From positions 1 through 64,000 of the forward strand of contig NZ_JWIB01000019.1 in assembly GCF_000813425.1 (NCBI RefSeq): DNA of 64,000 nt. The letters are read 5' to 3'. This document shows, piece after piece, positions 1-8,793 of the stretch. Under the pieces are notes generated by a model. That model worked only from the letters and a program-made list of their open reading frames with translations. It had not been told where the DNA came from and searched no databases. The translations under genes were made by a program, and so were the position numbers. Source of the stretch: Sporosarcina sp. ZBG7A. Its GTDB lineage: Bacteria > Bacillota > Bacilli > Bacillales_A > Planococcaceae. Within the stretch, counting starts at the first letter, position 1. Each line of letters starts with the position of its first letter.

Positions 1-4
1 TTCT

Positions 5-133
5 GTTGATTGTAGCGGAGGGCGGCGACTCCTGAGGGATCAGCGAAGCTTGAAGACCCTGGACTGAGCAAAGCGAGGGAAGCGGCTGAGAGCAAACCCC
101 CTCGGAAAGCGTCCGCCCGCAGCGCAAATCAAC
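5..133. repeat. Bacillaceae-type imperfect palindromic intergenic repeat
   Basis: The ends are inverted copies: GTTGATT...GCGGAGGGCGGCGACTCC on the left and GGAAAGCGTCCGCC...AAATCAAC on the right. The 129-bp element is GC-rich compared with its surroundings and holds no open reading frame. From memory, repeats with this wording are scattered by the tens through Bacillaceae and Planococcaceae genomes; only one copy is seen here. Its function is unknown. Confidence 0.7.
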
Positions 134-154
134 TTTTTCTAGTTAATACTATTG

Positions 155-215
155 TAAAAAAAAAAAAAAAAGACTGTAGGCAAACCCCGTGATTACTGGA
201 GTTTGTCTACAGTCT
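155..215 (-). terminator. Rho-independent terminator of the first SLH gene
   Basis: On the minus strand a 14-bp stem (AGACTGTAG.CAAAC pairing with GTTTG.CTACAGTCT, 171-215) is followed by a run of T residues (155-170). A second, smaller perfect hairpin (218-245, AAACCTTCTAAC/GTTAGAAGGTTT) lies just before it in the same transcript. Confidence 0.85.
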
Positions 216-325
216 GAAACCTTCTAACTAAGGGGTTAGAAGGTTTGAAAATCAAATTATTAGTAAAAATAACGGATGGATATTTGGTCGCCTAAAGAAT
301 ATCCGACCGATGGTTAGACGTTCTT

Positions 326-1408
326 TTATCGAATTGACTTCAATTCACTTACCAATTTCCCAGTAGGGTCAACCGTCTTCACATGACCTACGCCTTTGAC
401 ATAGTAATGTTTATATCCTTTCTCGCTCACTTCTACAGCATTTGTGAATGTTTTATATGGTGTTTTTATCGTTTTATTAACTCCTGTAATTTTAAAAGCA
501 TCAGTTTCAGATAGACCATAACCACTCCAAGTAGTCCCTACCTTCACAGGGTACTTCAGCGCTATTTCGTAATTGGAGAACGGATAAGATCCAATCAGCA
601 TCTCATCTGTTTCTTCTTGTTGTACGTACCAGATATCTCCCGATTTTGGACCTTGAATGACCCAGAAGAAGCCAGCATAGTGAAGTTCACCAAATTGCCC
701 CATCGTTTTTTTGTACTCCATACGGATATCCCCATTTGGAGAGCTGAATACATATTTTTTAGTCATATCTCGAGAATAGCCATCCTTTTTGACCGTTCTT
801 TGTTTATATTCAGGGCTAAGTCCCCGGGCTAGAAATGCAGAAAACTGTTCTCGAGTCACTTTGCTAGTCGGACGGAATGTGCCGTCTGAATAACCTGTTG
901 TAATGAAATCCCCGGCTATATTTCGTATAGAAGAATATGCTTTCATCTGTTCACGGACATCTTTGAACTCCCTAATCGAGCCTGTCTCTATTTCAAATGC
1001 ACGTGCTAAAAATATCGCCATATCGCCTCGTGTGATGTACTCATTCGGACGGAATGTGCGATCTGGATAACCCGAAATAATTCCATAGACGGCAGCTTCA
1101 GAAATATATCCACTTGCTCCGTTTTTAGCAGTAACATCTTTAAACCGCGTGGCACGTGGTCTTCCATCATAGCCTAGCGTACGGCCGATCATAATCGCCG
1201 CTTCTCCTCGAGTGACATTACGCTTTGGTTGAAACTTCCCATTGGAATAGCCGCTAATGATCTCTCTATTGACTAAGTACTGAATTTCATCATGGAATCG
1301 ATTGTTTTCTGGAACATCAGGAAAACTAGTTGCCGCTGCGGCAGCAGGTTGTACAGCTAAAATACACACAATTCCCCATAAAACTAAAAATGATAGAATT
1401 CTTTTCAT
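326..1408 (-). CDS. SLH-domain surface protein (paralogue 1)
   Basis: 360 aa secreted cell-surface protein. Residues 1-25 form a signal peptide (MKR, hydrophobic core, AAAA cleavage region). Three S-layer homology repeats follow at about 28-72, 88-133 and 147-192, each ending in a TRxxxA-type motif (TRGEAA, TRGDMA, TREQFSAF); SLH triplets normally bind pyruvylated secondary cell-wall polysaccharide. The C-terminal 150 aa form a domain of unknown function that contains the phrase ITGVNKTIKTPYKTFTNAVEV and is common in secreted Bacillus proteins. The start is fixed by AAGGAGAGG 6 nt upstream. A close paralogue lies at 6051-7127, and the upstream regions of both share an ATTGTAAACTA motif, so the promoter was probably duplicated too. 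The ligand or enzymatic role is unknown. Confidence 0.9.
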   Translation of the reverse strand: MKRILSFLVLWGIVCILAVQPAAAAATSFPDVPENNRFHDEIQYLVNREIISGYSNGKFQPKRNVTRGEAAIMIGRTLGYDGRPRATRFKDVTAKNGASGYISEAAVYGIISGYPDRTFRPNEYITRGDMAIFLARAFEIETGSIREFKDVREQMKAYSSIRNIAGDFITTGYSDGTFRPTSKVTREQFSAFLARGLSPEYKQRTVKKDGYSRDMTKKYVFSSPNGDIRMEYKKTMGQFGELHYAGFFWVIQGPKSGDIWYVQQEETDEMLIGSYPFSNYEIALKYPVKVGTTWSGYGLSETDAFKITGVNKTIKTPYKTFTNAVEVSEKGYKHYYVKGVGHVKTVDPTGKLVSELKSIR

Positions 1409-1648
1409 TGTACCTCTCCTTGTTATTGTAGATGTAAATTACTCTCTTGCTTGTGAAGACTCGTTCTATCTAGCATATGGAATAGTTTACAATTACATGA
1501 CAGTTTTTTTTTAATATCGTTTCCCCCACATATACAAGAAGCATCGCCAGTGTATGGTACTACTTAAATTCAAATCAGAATGGTGTCCAAGTTATGCCAT
1601 GCACAGGCATTGGTTTTTCCAACGTACAAATCCGACTCTGTTTTCATA

Positions 1649-1770
1649 TTACAAATCTATCTCCTTCAGCATCTCATAAGCTCCCTTGGATTCTTTGGAA
1701 CAAACGAACTGTAGTAAGGTCCTCAAAACAAAATTCATGTCTTTTTCTTCTAAGTAGACAGAGCTGTTTA
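1649..1770 (-). pseudogene. Relic of the C-terminus of a beta-lactamase-family hydrolase
   Basis: Reading the minus strand to a TAA at 1651-1649 gives ...VYLEEKDMNF... then VCSKESKGAYEMLKEIDL. This matches the last residues of the intact serine hydrolase at 57534-58568 (VYVPKEEAMIVV, then CSNKSEGAFEMLKEIEG) apart from a short disordered insertion between the two blocks. There is no start codon or upstream domain. It is the 3' stump of a lost paralogue. Confidence 0.65.
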
Positions 1771-1923
1771 CTGTATTTATGCTAATTCCTCGTGTATTGC
1801 ATTTTTTATTTTATTACACAGGAATCTCTTTTCATCTCTATCATGGCTCATTTACAAAGGAAATTTGTCGCAATAACCGATAAATTCCTAGGTATCTATT
1901 CCAGTCGCTGATGGTATTTTCAT

Positions 1924-1964
1924 CAAAAAAATCCAGACCTGTTTTAATACTTTACAGTTCTGGA
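1924..1964 (-). terminator. Terminator downstream of the DUF2441-like gene
   Basis: Imperfect stem CCAGACCTG/CAGTTCTGG (one mismatch), with seven A residues on the plus strand that become a T run on the minus strand. It lies about 160 bp beyond the stop at 2122. The 1409-2121 gap otherwise holds only the hydrolase relic and a half copy of palindrome family A at 2031-2057. Confidence 0.6.
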
Positions 1965-2121
1965 CTCTATAGGTATTTGCTTACTTTTAACTTACAACTC
2001 TTCTTATACTATTTCAAATACAGCTTGAACTTTCATAATAGTCTCTCACACAGGTACATTCTGTGATATTTTACATACTGCGTACCATAATCCAATGCTT
2101 GTTGAGCGCACAGATAACTTT

Positions 2122-2907
2122 TTATAGTGTTAGAAACTCATCAATGATTTCCACAACCTCGATTTCCCCGTTAATTAGAAGCTCAGGAAGATCGTTTTTC
2201 ACATTACCCTCCCAATACGCTCTTGCTTGTTCAACTTTTTGAGCAAAAGCAACACCATCTGTTTTCGGTAAAAGTTCTCCGTCACCCTCGAAATAATTCC
2301 CAACAACCTTTAGTTTAACAATCTGCAAGACGTTCCGATTGTACGAAACAAATAATTCTTTCCATTTGAGTGCTTCTTCATAGCTTTTCGCTGCGTATAA
2401 GCAAGATAGCCTTGATGGATACTTTGGAAATTCCTGCAGTCTGACCATTTCTGTTATCACTTCTCGAATAGCTCTAATCGTTTGATTTGCATAATCAACA
2501 ACTACTTCTGCATTCTCTTTATCTAAGTCTAATCCTTTATCTGTAAAATGTTCGTACAAAATCTGCATAAAGTCTTCACCAGATGACGATAATCGTTCCT
2601 TTTCAAAAAAGAAGCGATATAAGGTGTTTTTTTGATCCTCGTCAAAACAAAGTTTCTGTCCAAGACTCATCCTTTGACTAGTAACAATGTGATATGCAAA
2701 GAATTCTTCTTGTTCAAGATTATACTTAATCTTCTTTTTGAGCTGTTCGTTTTCATGCTGTAAGCTTTCTACCTTCTTGGCCTGCTTAACAAGCCATTTA
2801 AACTGGTCAGCTTTTATTTCTGTTCTCTTTATTAAATCCGCACTATCATCGTGCCTAGCTCCCTCTTCAATGATTTCTATGTATGCTTTCTTAGTCATGT
2901 AGTCCAT
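2122..2907 (-). CDS. DUF2441-like protein
   Basis: 261 aa, cytoplasmic, no membrane segment. The first 65 residues are charged and probably helical, with a coiled-coil stretch around [18 protein letters not shown]. The rest matches the layout I recall for DUF2441: FAYHIVT near 70, a central [19 protein letters not shown] block, and a C-terminal acidic [12 protein letters not shown]...YWEG segment. That family is thought to be related to ADP-ribosyltransferase-like folds, but I cannot confirm activity here. The start at 2907 has AGGGAGG 6-7 nt upstream. It is separated from the peptidase E gene by a degenerate family A palindrome (2972-3018). Confidence 0.6.
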   Translation of the reverse strand: MDYMTKKAYIEIIEEGARHDDSADLIKRTEIKADQFKWLVKQAKKVESLQHENEQLKKKIKYNLEQEEFFAYHIVTSQRMSLGQKLCFDEDQKNTLYRFFFEKERLSSSGEDFMQILYEHFTDKGLDLDKENAEVVVDYANQTIRAIREVITEMVRLQEFPKYPSRLSCLYAAKSYEEALKWKELFVSYNRNVLQIVKLKVVGNYFEGDGELLPKTDGVAFAQKVEQARAYWEGNVKNDLPELLINGEIEVVEIIDEFLTL

Positions 2908-3052
2908 TTTTCAGCCTCCCTAAACGATTTGTATGTCGGGATCGAATTTAACGCGAGAATGATAATTGATGAGGTATATGAAATCTCAACATTTATGAAT
3001 GTTTCATACAGTACACCTTTAACTAAATTATGCTCCACTCCTACATATTTTT

Positions 3053-3751
3053 TTAATAAGAACCTAAAAACTCTGTTTGAAGCTCCGTCTCTATCACGGT
3101 CTTTTCAAAAGAAACACGATATGCTTTAGCATTAAGTCTGGAGCTAACTATTTTGTTAATTTCTTGGTCCTTATAATGAATGGCAACTCCATCGTCTGCC
3201 GCAAACCCTGATTGTATTTTATTTGATTCAATAAGTTTGTGATATGCAGGTCTTCTTTCTATTTCGCCATCGTAATGAGGACAATTACTCCCTTTTAAAA
3301 AACCCAAACATTGGATTGGTTCAAGTCCATCCCCATACGAATCAGTAATCCCTTCTTCAAACCAGCAAATGGAACCCGCACTTAATCCAGTTAAAATAAC
3401 TCCCTGATTCCACGCTTTTCTTAATATCTCGTCTAAGCCCCATTCTTTCCACAAAGCTAAAAGATTTTTAGTATTCCCTCCACCAACATAAACAATGTCT
3501 TTCTCTAAAATAAAGCTCTCAAAATCCCTTGTCGGAGGTTCAAATAAAGATAAATGAGATGGTTGACACTCTTGTTGATTGAAAAAGTGATAATACCTAG
3601 AAATATAATTATCAGAATCTCCACTTGCAGTAGGGATGAAGCAAATATGCGGATTAGACCACTTTGCTTGTTTTAATATATACAAATCTAACAAAGGGTT
3701 ATCTGGTTCCATTGAAAACCCGCCACCACCAAGAGCAATTATTTGTCTCAT
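3053..3751 (-). CDS. pepE: Peptidase E (S51 family dipeptidase-like)
   Basis: 232 aa, the normal length for PepE-type serine peptidases of the class I glutamine-amidotransferase fold. The nucleophile elbow GLSAGSICW puts the catalytic serine at residue 124; VYVGGGNTKNLL (88-99) and the N-terminal IALGGGGF are also typical. Members cleave Asp-X dipeptides or similar acidic substrates in the cytoplasm. The next gene upstream is a Nudix hydrolase 73 bp away, so the two may be co-transcribed. AGGAGA lies shortly upstream of the ATG. Confidence 0.88.
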   Translation of the reverse strand: MRQIIALGGGGFSMEPDNPLLDLYILKQAKWSNPHICFIPTASGDSDNYISRYYHFFNQQECQPSHLSLFEPPTRDFESFILEKDIVYVGGGNTKNLLALWKEWGLDEILRKAWNQGVILTGLSAGSICWFEEGITDSYGDGLEPIQCLGFLKGSNCPHYDGEIERRPAYHKLIESNKIQSGFAADDGVAIHYKDQEINKIVSSRLNAKAYRVSFEKTVIETELQTEFLGSY

Positions 3752-3824
3752 TCACGTTCTCCTTTCAAAAAAAGTAATAAGAAATAAGTTCTACAAATAA
3801 GTCTTGTAGAACTTGGCTTGTCAT

Positions 3825-4391
3825 TTAGGTTAATCTTCCAGATTCGTTTTCAAGAATATAGTTCTTAGCCATAAAATAAGCTGTTGCCGTAAATAACTGT
3901 GTATTAATTTTGTTTGCCACTATTTCATTTCCAAAATTATCAAAGTCACATAATCTAACTTTTATTTCTTCAGTATCATCTAAATCTTGCTCATATGCGC
4001 TAAATGCATCAAGGATCAGAAAGGTCCTAACTTTATTGTTTTGTGTTGCTGGATTCACCATAAATTCACCTAAGAAAATAGGGTTTTTCAAAGAAGTATA
4101 ACCTGTCTCCTCTTTTACCTCTCTCATTAAGCCTTCCTCATGCGTTTCGTGCCCTTCTTTTTTCCCAGCAGGAACTTCTAAGAAGAAATCTTCCCCTCCA
4201 TAACGATATTGTTCAACCAGAACAATCTGATTTTCTTTCGTAATGACAACCGCATTTACCCAATCAGAATATTCATTAACGCAATAATCATTAATCACTT
4301 TACCGTTCGGAAGCTCACAACTATCTATTCTAATATTCCCAAATGGACTTTCATGTAAATACTTTGATTTTATCGTTTTCCACTTGTTCAT
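3825..4391 (-). CDS. Nudix hydrolase, ADP-ribose pyrophosphatase-like
   Basis: 188 aa. A complete Nudix box runs from G76 to Y98 (G-x5-E-x7-REVKEETGY), giving the Mg2+-binding glutamates. The N-terminal half carries the beta-strand pattern of the NudF/ADP-ribose pyrophosphatase group, including QYRYGGEDFFLEVPAG before the box. It should hydrolyse a nucleoside diphosphate linked to another moiety, most likely ADP-ribose; substrate is inferred from subfamily resemblance only. GGAGG precedes the ATG by 7 nt. Confidence 0.88.
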   Translation of the reverse strand: MNKWKTIKSKYLHESPFGNIRIDSCELPNGKVINDYCVNEYSDWVNAVVITKENQIVLVEQYRYGGEDFFLEVPAGKKEGHETHEEGLMREVKEETGYTSLKNPIFLGEFMVNPATQNNKVRTFLILDAFSAYEQDLDDTEEIKVRLCDFDNFGNEIVANKINTQLFTATAYFMAKNYILENESGRLT

Positions 4392-4520
4392 CGTTAACCT
4401 CCGAGATACACTTCATTTTTCTACCTTACTTTAGAATCTACGTTGTTTTTATGATATTCCTTTTAAGTCCAAGACTAATTCAAGATTGACGAACTTTTGC
4501 AGAATATAATTACCTTTTCC

Positions 4521-5165
4521 TTAGAAATCCCTCCACCATTCATCGTCCTCTAAAATCACACCATTCTCAGCAATATAGGCAACCAGAACGGTACCGTGTA
4601 GCATTTTATCATTTGTTTTCAAATATGATATAAACTCGTTAAAAACTCTCTCATCATCGGAATTCTTTTTTCTAGGTATCGTCAAACGAATAGTTGCCTC
4701 GACATTGAAATCTTTATAACTATTAGAGCCATTAGGATCAATTCCTAAATCATTTCCAATCCTGTCATTAAAGAAGGCGTAGACATCGATGTTCTCTCCG
4801 AGTTTCTCTGAAAGAAAAGGATGTATTTCACCCTCTAGTTCCTTTCTCCACTTACTTGCAATGTACGTATCCACCATTTTGTCAGTTTCATCGTAAAAAT
4901 AAATTAAAAATTGTGTTTGTGTGTTCTCATTTCTTGCTTTTGCAGCATATTCAAATTCGAAGTTTCCCATATTGTCGTACAATGCATCATAGACTTCAAA
5001 ATCCTCATTAAAATTTTCCTTTAAATATTGCTCAGCTTGGATTTTTATTGCTTCTTCTTTATCTTTATCCGGCTTCATACTTTGAATAAAGGCGAATACA
5101 AGTAGTGCAATGCCTAAAATGATAACCCCTAACACAACAAACGAAATTTTCAGGAATTTCTTCAC
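4521..5165 (-). CDS. Membrane-anchored hypothetical protein
   Basis: 214 aa starting at GTG (AGGGGGA about 6 nt upstream). Residues 5-30 are a single hydrophobic anchor (FVVLGVIILGIALLVFAF); the remaining 180 residues are acidic, probably extracytoplasmic, and end in DDEWWRDF. No enzyme motif is visible. The neighbours are similar small membrane proteins. I do not recognise the family. Confidence 0.75.
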   Translation of the reverse strand: MKKFLKISFVVLGVIILGIALLVFAFIQSMKPDKDKEEAIKIQAEQYLKENFNEDFEVYDALYDNMGNFEFEYAAKARNENTQTQFLIYFYDETDKMVDTYIASKWRKELEGEIHPFLSEKLGENIDVYAFFNDRIGNDLGIDPNGSNSYKDFNVEATIRLTIPRKKNSDDERVFNEFISYLKTNDKMLHGTVLVAYIAENGVILEDDEWWRDF

Positions 5166-5334
5166 TTCGTTCCCCCTCTATAAATACTTGAATATGCGTG
5201 TCTGTCTCATATAATAGTTAGATTTACCACTCTTACTTAAAAATAAATAGTTAACGAGGTATTTGTGTAGCTAAATTTCATGGTTGTTCCCGGGAACAGG
5301 AATTTTTATGATTTTATTTCTACATTAGGTTTCC

Positions 5335-5769
5335 TCATTGTATTTTACTTAGAGTCATTAGTAGACTCTCTATATATCCAATATCCCTTAAGTATAGAAA
5401 GTATAATAGAATAGCCATTACAATTCCTATTGAGCTTGATGTTATCAATATTGCTCTTTTTTTATTTTCAAAGTAATGGCTTATACCAATTAGAATAGCT
5501 CCTACTGAGATAACACGTATCAACCAGTCTGTTTTTAAGTTCTTAATGGAAGTGTCTAACCATGCGATTTGGAGTTCATTTTTTGTAGTTGAAGGAAGGC
5601 TGTAGGTTTCTTTCTTAAAGACACCCTTTTCAACAATGACTCTATTTTCAACTTCCTTAAAAGAATATCCACCAGGATAAAAATCTATTAAATAGGCCAG
5701 CAATACTAAACCAATAGTAATTGCTAAGATACAAATAGGAGCCCGTTTGATCCTTTTACTAGTACCCAA
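5335..5769 (-). CDS. Small integral membrane protein
   Basis: 144 aa with three predicted membrane spans: about 11-28 (ICILAITIGLVLLAYLI), 83-98 and 107-127. A soluble loop of about 50 residues sits between the first two. The start at 5769 is TTG with only a weak purine-rich site (GAGAAG), so the first codon is uncertain. Function not recognised. Confidence 0.6.
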   Translation of the reverse strand: MGTSKRIKRAPICILAITIGLVLLAYLIDFYPGGYSFKEVENRVIVEKGVFKKETYSLPSTTKNELQIAWLDTSIKNLKTDWLIRVISVGAILIGISHYFENKKRAILITSSSIGIVMAILLYFLYLRDIGYIESLLMTLSKIQ

Positions 5770-5811
5770 TTCGCTATTCTTCTCGATCCTATCCAGCTCC
5801 TACTTTTATAA

Positions 5812-5916
5812 ATTTTATAAACTATCAAACAACCTAAATGATAGTGAAGAAAACATTGACTTAACTACAGATATGATAATTGATGCGCTCAAAGATGCAG
5901 ACATAGATATTAGATA
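5812..5916 (+). pseudogene. Possible 3' relic of an unknown gene
   Basis: A plus-strand frame reads ...NDSEENIDLTTDMIIDALK then DADIDIR and a stop, with coding-like acidic composition. It has no credible start and is cut off by the end of the preceding gene. It is followed at once by a hairpin (5922-5968) placed like a terminator. It is too short to identify and could be chance. Confidence 0.3.
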
Positions 5917-5921
5917 AACAA

Positions 5922-5968
5922 GAAGAAGTTGTAATCGTATTGAATCGTTTCATACGATTACTTCTTTT
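5922..5968 (+). terminator. Hairpin terminator after the 5.8-kb relic
   Basis: Perfect 10-bp stem GTAATCGTAT (5931-5940) / ATACGATTAC (5952-5961), extended by AAGAAG/CTTCTT and followed by a T-rich stretch on the plus strand. The A-rich left flank means it could also work in the other direction. Confidence 0.6.
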
Positions 5969-6009
5969 ATTACGAGGCATGACTGGTATACCAAATTTAT
6001 CCACCAATA

Positions 6010-6037
6010 TTAAAAGAACGCCGGCTTATCACCGACG
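6010..6037 (-). terminator. Terminator of the second SLH gene
   Basis: On the minus strand the stem CGTCGG/CCGGCG (7-nt loop) is followed by TTCTTTTAAT. It starts 14 bp beyond the stop codon at 6051. Confidence 0.65.
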
Positions 6038-6050
6038 TTTAGACGTTCTC

Positions 6051-7127
6051 TTATTGAATTGACTTCAATTCACTTACCACTTTACCTGTTGGGTTAACTG
6101 TCTTAACGCTACCTATACCTTTTACATAATAAAGTTTAAATCCATTTACGGTCACTTCTACAGCATTCGTAAAAGTTTTACATGGTGTTTTGACTGTTTT
6201 ATTAATTCCCGTTATTTTAGACATATCACTTGGTGATGGTCCTACCCAAGACTTTCCTACCTCCACAGGATACTTTAGGTCTGTGTAGTACTCGGAGAAC
6301 GGATAAGATTCAATCAGCTTTTCATCCGTCTCTTCTTGCTGTAAGTATGAGATGTCTCCAGATTTTGGACCTTCACTCACCCAGAAGAACCCAGCGTAGT
6401 GAACCTCAGCAAATTTCCCCGTCGTTTTTTTGTATTCCATGCGGATATCTCCATTTGGAGAGTTGAAGACGTATTTCTTTGTCATATCACGAGAATAACC
6501 ATCTTTTTTAACCGTTCTTTGCTTATATTCGGAGCTAAGACCTCGTGCTAGAAATGCAGAAAACTGTTCCCGAGACACTTTGCTAGCCGGACGGAATGTG
6601 CCATCAGAATAACCTGTTGTGATGAAATTCCCTGCAATTCCTTTAATAGAAGAATATGCTTTCATCTGTTCACTGACATCTTTAAACTTCCGAACTGATC
6701 CAGTTTCAATATCAAATGCACGTGCCAGAATTATCGCCATATCGCCTCTTGAGATGTACTCATTCGGACGGAATGTGCGATCTGGATAGCCAGAAATCAC
6801 TTTATAGACGGCAGCTTCCGAAATATATCCACTTGCTCCATTTTGCGCTGTGACATCTGTAAACTGCGTAGCACGTGGCTTTCCATCATAGCCTAGCATG
6901 CGGCCAATCATAATTGCCGCTTCCGCTCGAGTGACATTACGCTTTGGTTGGAATTTCCCATTGGAATAGCCGCTAATGATCTCCTTATTGACTAAATATT
7001 GAATTTCATCATGAAATCGATTGCTTTCTGGAACATCAGGAAAACTAGTTGTTGCTGCGGCTACTGGTTGCACAGCTACTATAAATGTTATTCCCCATAC
7101 AGCAAAAAATAATAGAACTCTTTTCAT
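6051..7127 (-). CDS. SLH-domain surface protein (paralogue 2)
   Basis: 358 aa, co-linear with the protein at 326-1408: signal peptide (1-25), three SLH repeats (about 28-72, 88-133, 147-192) and the same 150-aa C-terminal domain. Long stretches are identical; differences cluster in the C-terminal domain, where for example VKTPCKTF replaces IKTPYKTF and introduces a cysteine. GAGGAGA precedes the ATG. The pair looks like a duplication with divergence of the exposed domain, while wall-anchoring repeats stay conserved. Confidence 0.9.
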   Translation of the reverse strand: MKRVLLFFAVWGITFIVAVQPVAAATTSFPDVPESNRFHDEIQYLVNKEIISGYSNGKFQPKRNVTRAEAAIMIGRMLGYDGKPRATQFTDVTAQNGASGYISEAAVYKVISGYPDRTFRPNEYISRGDMAIILARAFDIETGSVRKFKDVSEQMKAYSSIKGIAGNFITTGYSDGTFRPASKVSREQFSAFLARGLSSEYKQRTVKKDGYSRDMTKKYVFNSPNGDIRMEYKKTTGKFAEVHYAGFFWVSEGPKSGDISYLQQEETDEKLIESYPFSEYYTDLKYPVEVGKSWVGPSPSDMSKITGINKTVKTPCKTFTNAVEVTVNGFKLYYVKGIGSVKTVNPTGKVVSELKSIQ

Positions 7128-7225
7128 AGTACATCTCCTCGTTTGTGTCTAATTATGTTACTTTCTTGCTCATGACAAATCGAAATATCCAGCTTATGAA
7201 TTAGTTTACAATTCTATGTAATTTA

Positions 7226-7864
7226 TTACTCCCACATATCATAGTCAGCAATTTTCAATCCCTTCATTTGCTGGATGTTTTTCTTCAATTCCACATAATC
7301 TCCACCATATCCAATTAGCATATAGTTGAGATGAATCTCCTCATTGTCCATTTTCTGAATGACTGCAAGTAGGTTCTCAAGCCCTACTTTTTTATCCTCA
7401 TCAGATATGAAGAAAGGCATATCGATATATACCGTCCAGTAAGTGTGCGAAAGATGATCCAAAACGTCTTTCCCTCTAGGTAAAGGTTCATCAAAAGTAA
7501 CGTTCGCTGAGATTCCTAATGCTTTTGGGAAATATGGTTTTAACAGAGAATCTCCATAAATTGACCAATGTTCGTAACCGTAACCATCATCGAACTCACC
7601 GCTCCTCGAAATCCCTACAGAAAAAGTAACGCCAGTAGAAGCAGCTGTCGCATCACTGTAATAACTTCTTTCATGAAGGATATCAAAATGGACTGCCCCT
7701 AATGTGAACTCGTCTAAATACCGGGACTCCAAGTAATTCGTCATTTCTTTCTTCATATAAGTATATTTCCACGGCAGTCCATACTTAGCATAGAGCATGA
7801 AAAGTGATCCTCAGACAAACAAAATTAGTCCTAGAACTATAAAGAATCGCTTAGCGTTTTTCAT
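7226..7864 (-). pseudogene. Hypothetical secreted/membrane protein with an in-frame TGA
   Basis: The full frame starts at ATG 7864 with an N-terminal membrane segment MKNAKRFFIVLGLILFV, then meets TGA at 7813-7811 (codon 18) and continues GSLFMLYAKYGLPW in the same frame to 7226. A single TGG-to-TGA change would explain it. Re-initiation at the internal ATG 7798 would give 190 aa lacking the membrane signal. The mature part, with paired aromatic residues and no cysteine pattern, resembles unnamed Bacillus extracytoplasmic proteins. It is either a pseudogene or a sequencing error. Confidence 0.65.
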
Positions 7865-7993
7865 AGATCACTTCCCTTTTCGATGTCCCTTCACTTTAGT
7901 GACCCTCAAGCTAATGTCTAGGACCAACGATTCGAAACTCCTCATAAAATCATTTTCAAACCAGCAAAGAATCTTCAAATAATAAAGTGACTT

Positions 7994-8518
7994 CTAATTC
8001 GAACCTCGCTCCGGAAGCCAGAAACCCATAACGTTAAAAGCTTTCAAGGAGATGGAGTCTGTTTCGAGTTCTCCTTTTGCCCAAAAGAAATACGAGGCTA
8101 GGTGATAAGATTGTATTGCGGAACGTTCAGACTTCATGCCAGGAACATCCTCATTTTCAGAAACCTGCAGACATTCAATTCCTGCACAATAAATTCCATG
8201 TTCTTCTTTCAAATAGCTACCGAATTCAGTTGTTCCAGATGGTACACGAAAAAGAGACACAAAGATTAACATGCTCAGTATTTGCACACTCTTTTTAATG
8301 AGTGAGGAATCCAAATAGAGTATGATCCCTACTACACAGAACAAAAATAGAACCATCCACACGACTGACTTGGACTGAAAGATTAAATGAAAAAAGAATG
8401 ACATAACCATGAAATATACTAAATACCTTGTCAGAAATTCTTCTTTCGATTTAAAGAACAAGCTAAAAAACAATACAAACGCTATTATTGCGAAAAACAC
8501 AACTTGAAAGACACCCAC
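7994..8518 (-). CDS. Hypothetical integral membrane protein
   Basis: 174 aa starting at GTG 8518, with AAGGAGG 6 nt upstream. Four hydrophobic segments fill residues 1-95 (about 3-20, 32-47, 52-68, 76-92), followed by an 80-aa soluble tail with two cysteines (GIYCAGIECL) that may form a disulphide outside the cell. Not recognised. It is followed by the broken gene at 7226-7864 in the same direction. Confidence 0.7.
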   Translation of the reverse strand: MGVFQVVFFAIIAFVLFFSLFFKSKEEFLTRYLVYFMVMSFFFHLIFQSKSVVWMVLFLFCVVGIILYLDSSLIKKSVQILSMLIFVSLFRVPSGTTEFGSYLKEEHGIYCAGIECLQVSENEDVPGMKSERSAIQSYHLASYFFWAKGELETDSISLKAFNVMGFWLPERGSN

Positions 8519-8763
8519 TGTCGGCCTCCTTTTTACAGCAAGGTATTCCTATTTCAAAACTTCGTGATTGTTTACCTTAAATATAGTTTTATGAATCAAT
8601 TGCACTTCACCCACTATATCCACATCTTACCAGAAATCAATAATTATCTCAATACTTGATAAATAATAACAAGCTCTATTTTCGCATTTCAAATTAGGTC
8701 ATTATATTTGTAATAACCCAGTATTCAGAGGTATATCGTACTCAGACGTTTGTATTTCTATGT

Positions 8764-8769
8764 TAAAAT
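8764..8769 (+). promoter_or_regulatory. Extended -10 element of the exporter gene
   Basis: TGT-TAAAAT (8761-8769) is an extended -10 box 24 bp before the ATG at 8794. The upstream -35 is poor, which fits an extended -10 promoter. Confidence 0.4.
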
Positions 8770-8793
8770 TAATGTGTTAGGGGACAAGAATAT

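Noticed and set aside
5812-5916. Small acidic peptide gene
   Set aside because: No start codon with a ribosome site; kept only as a possible relic.
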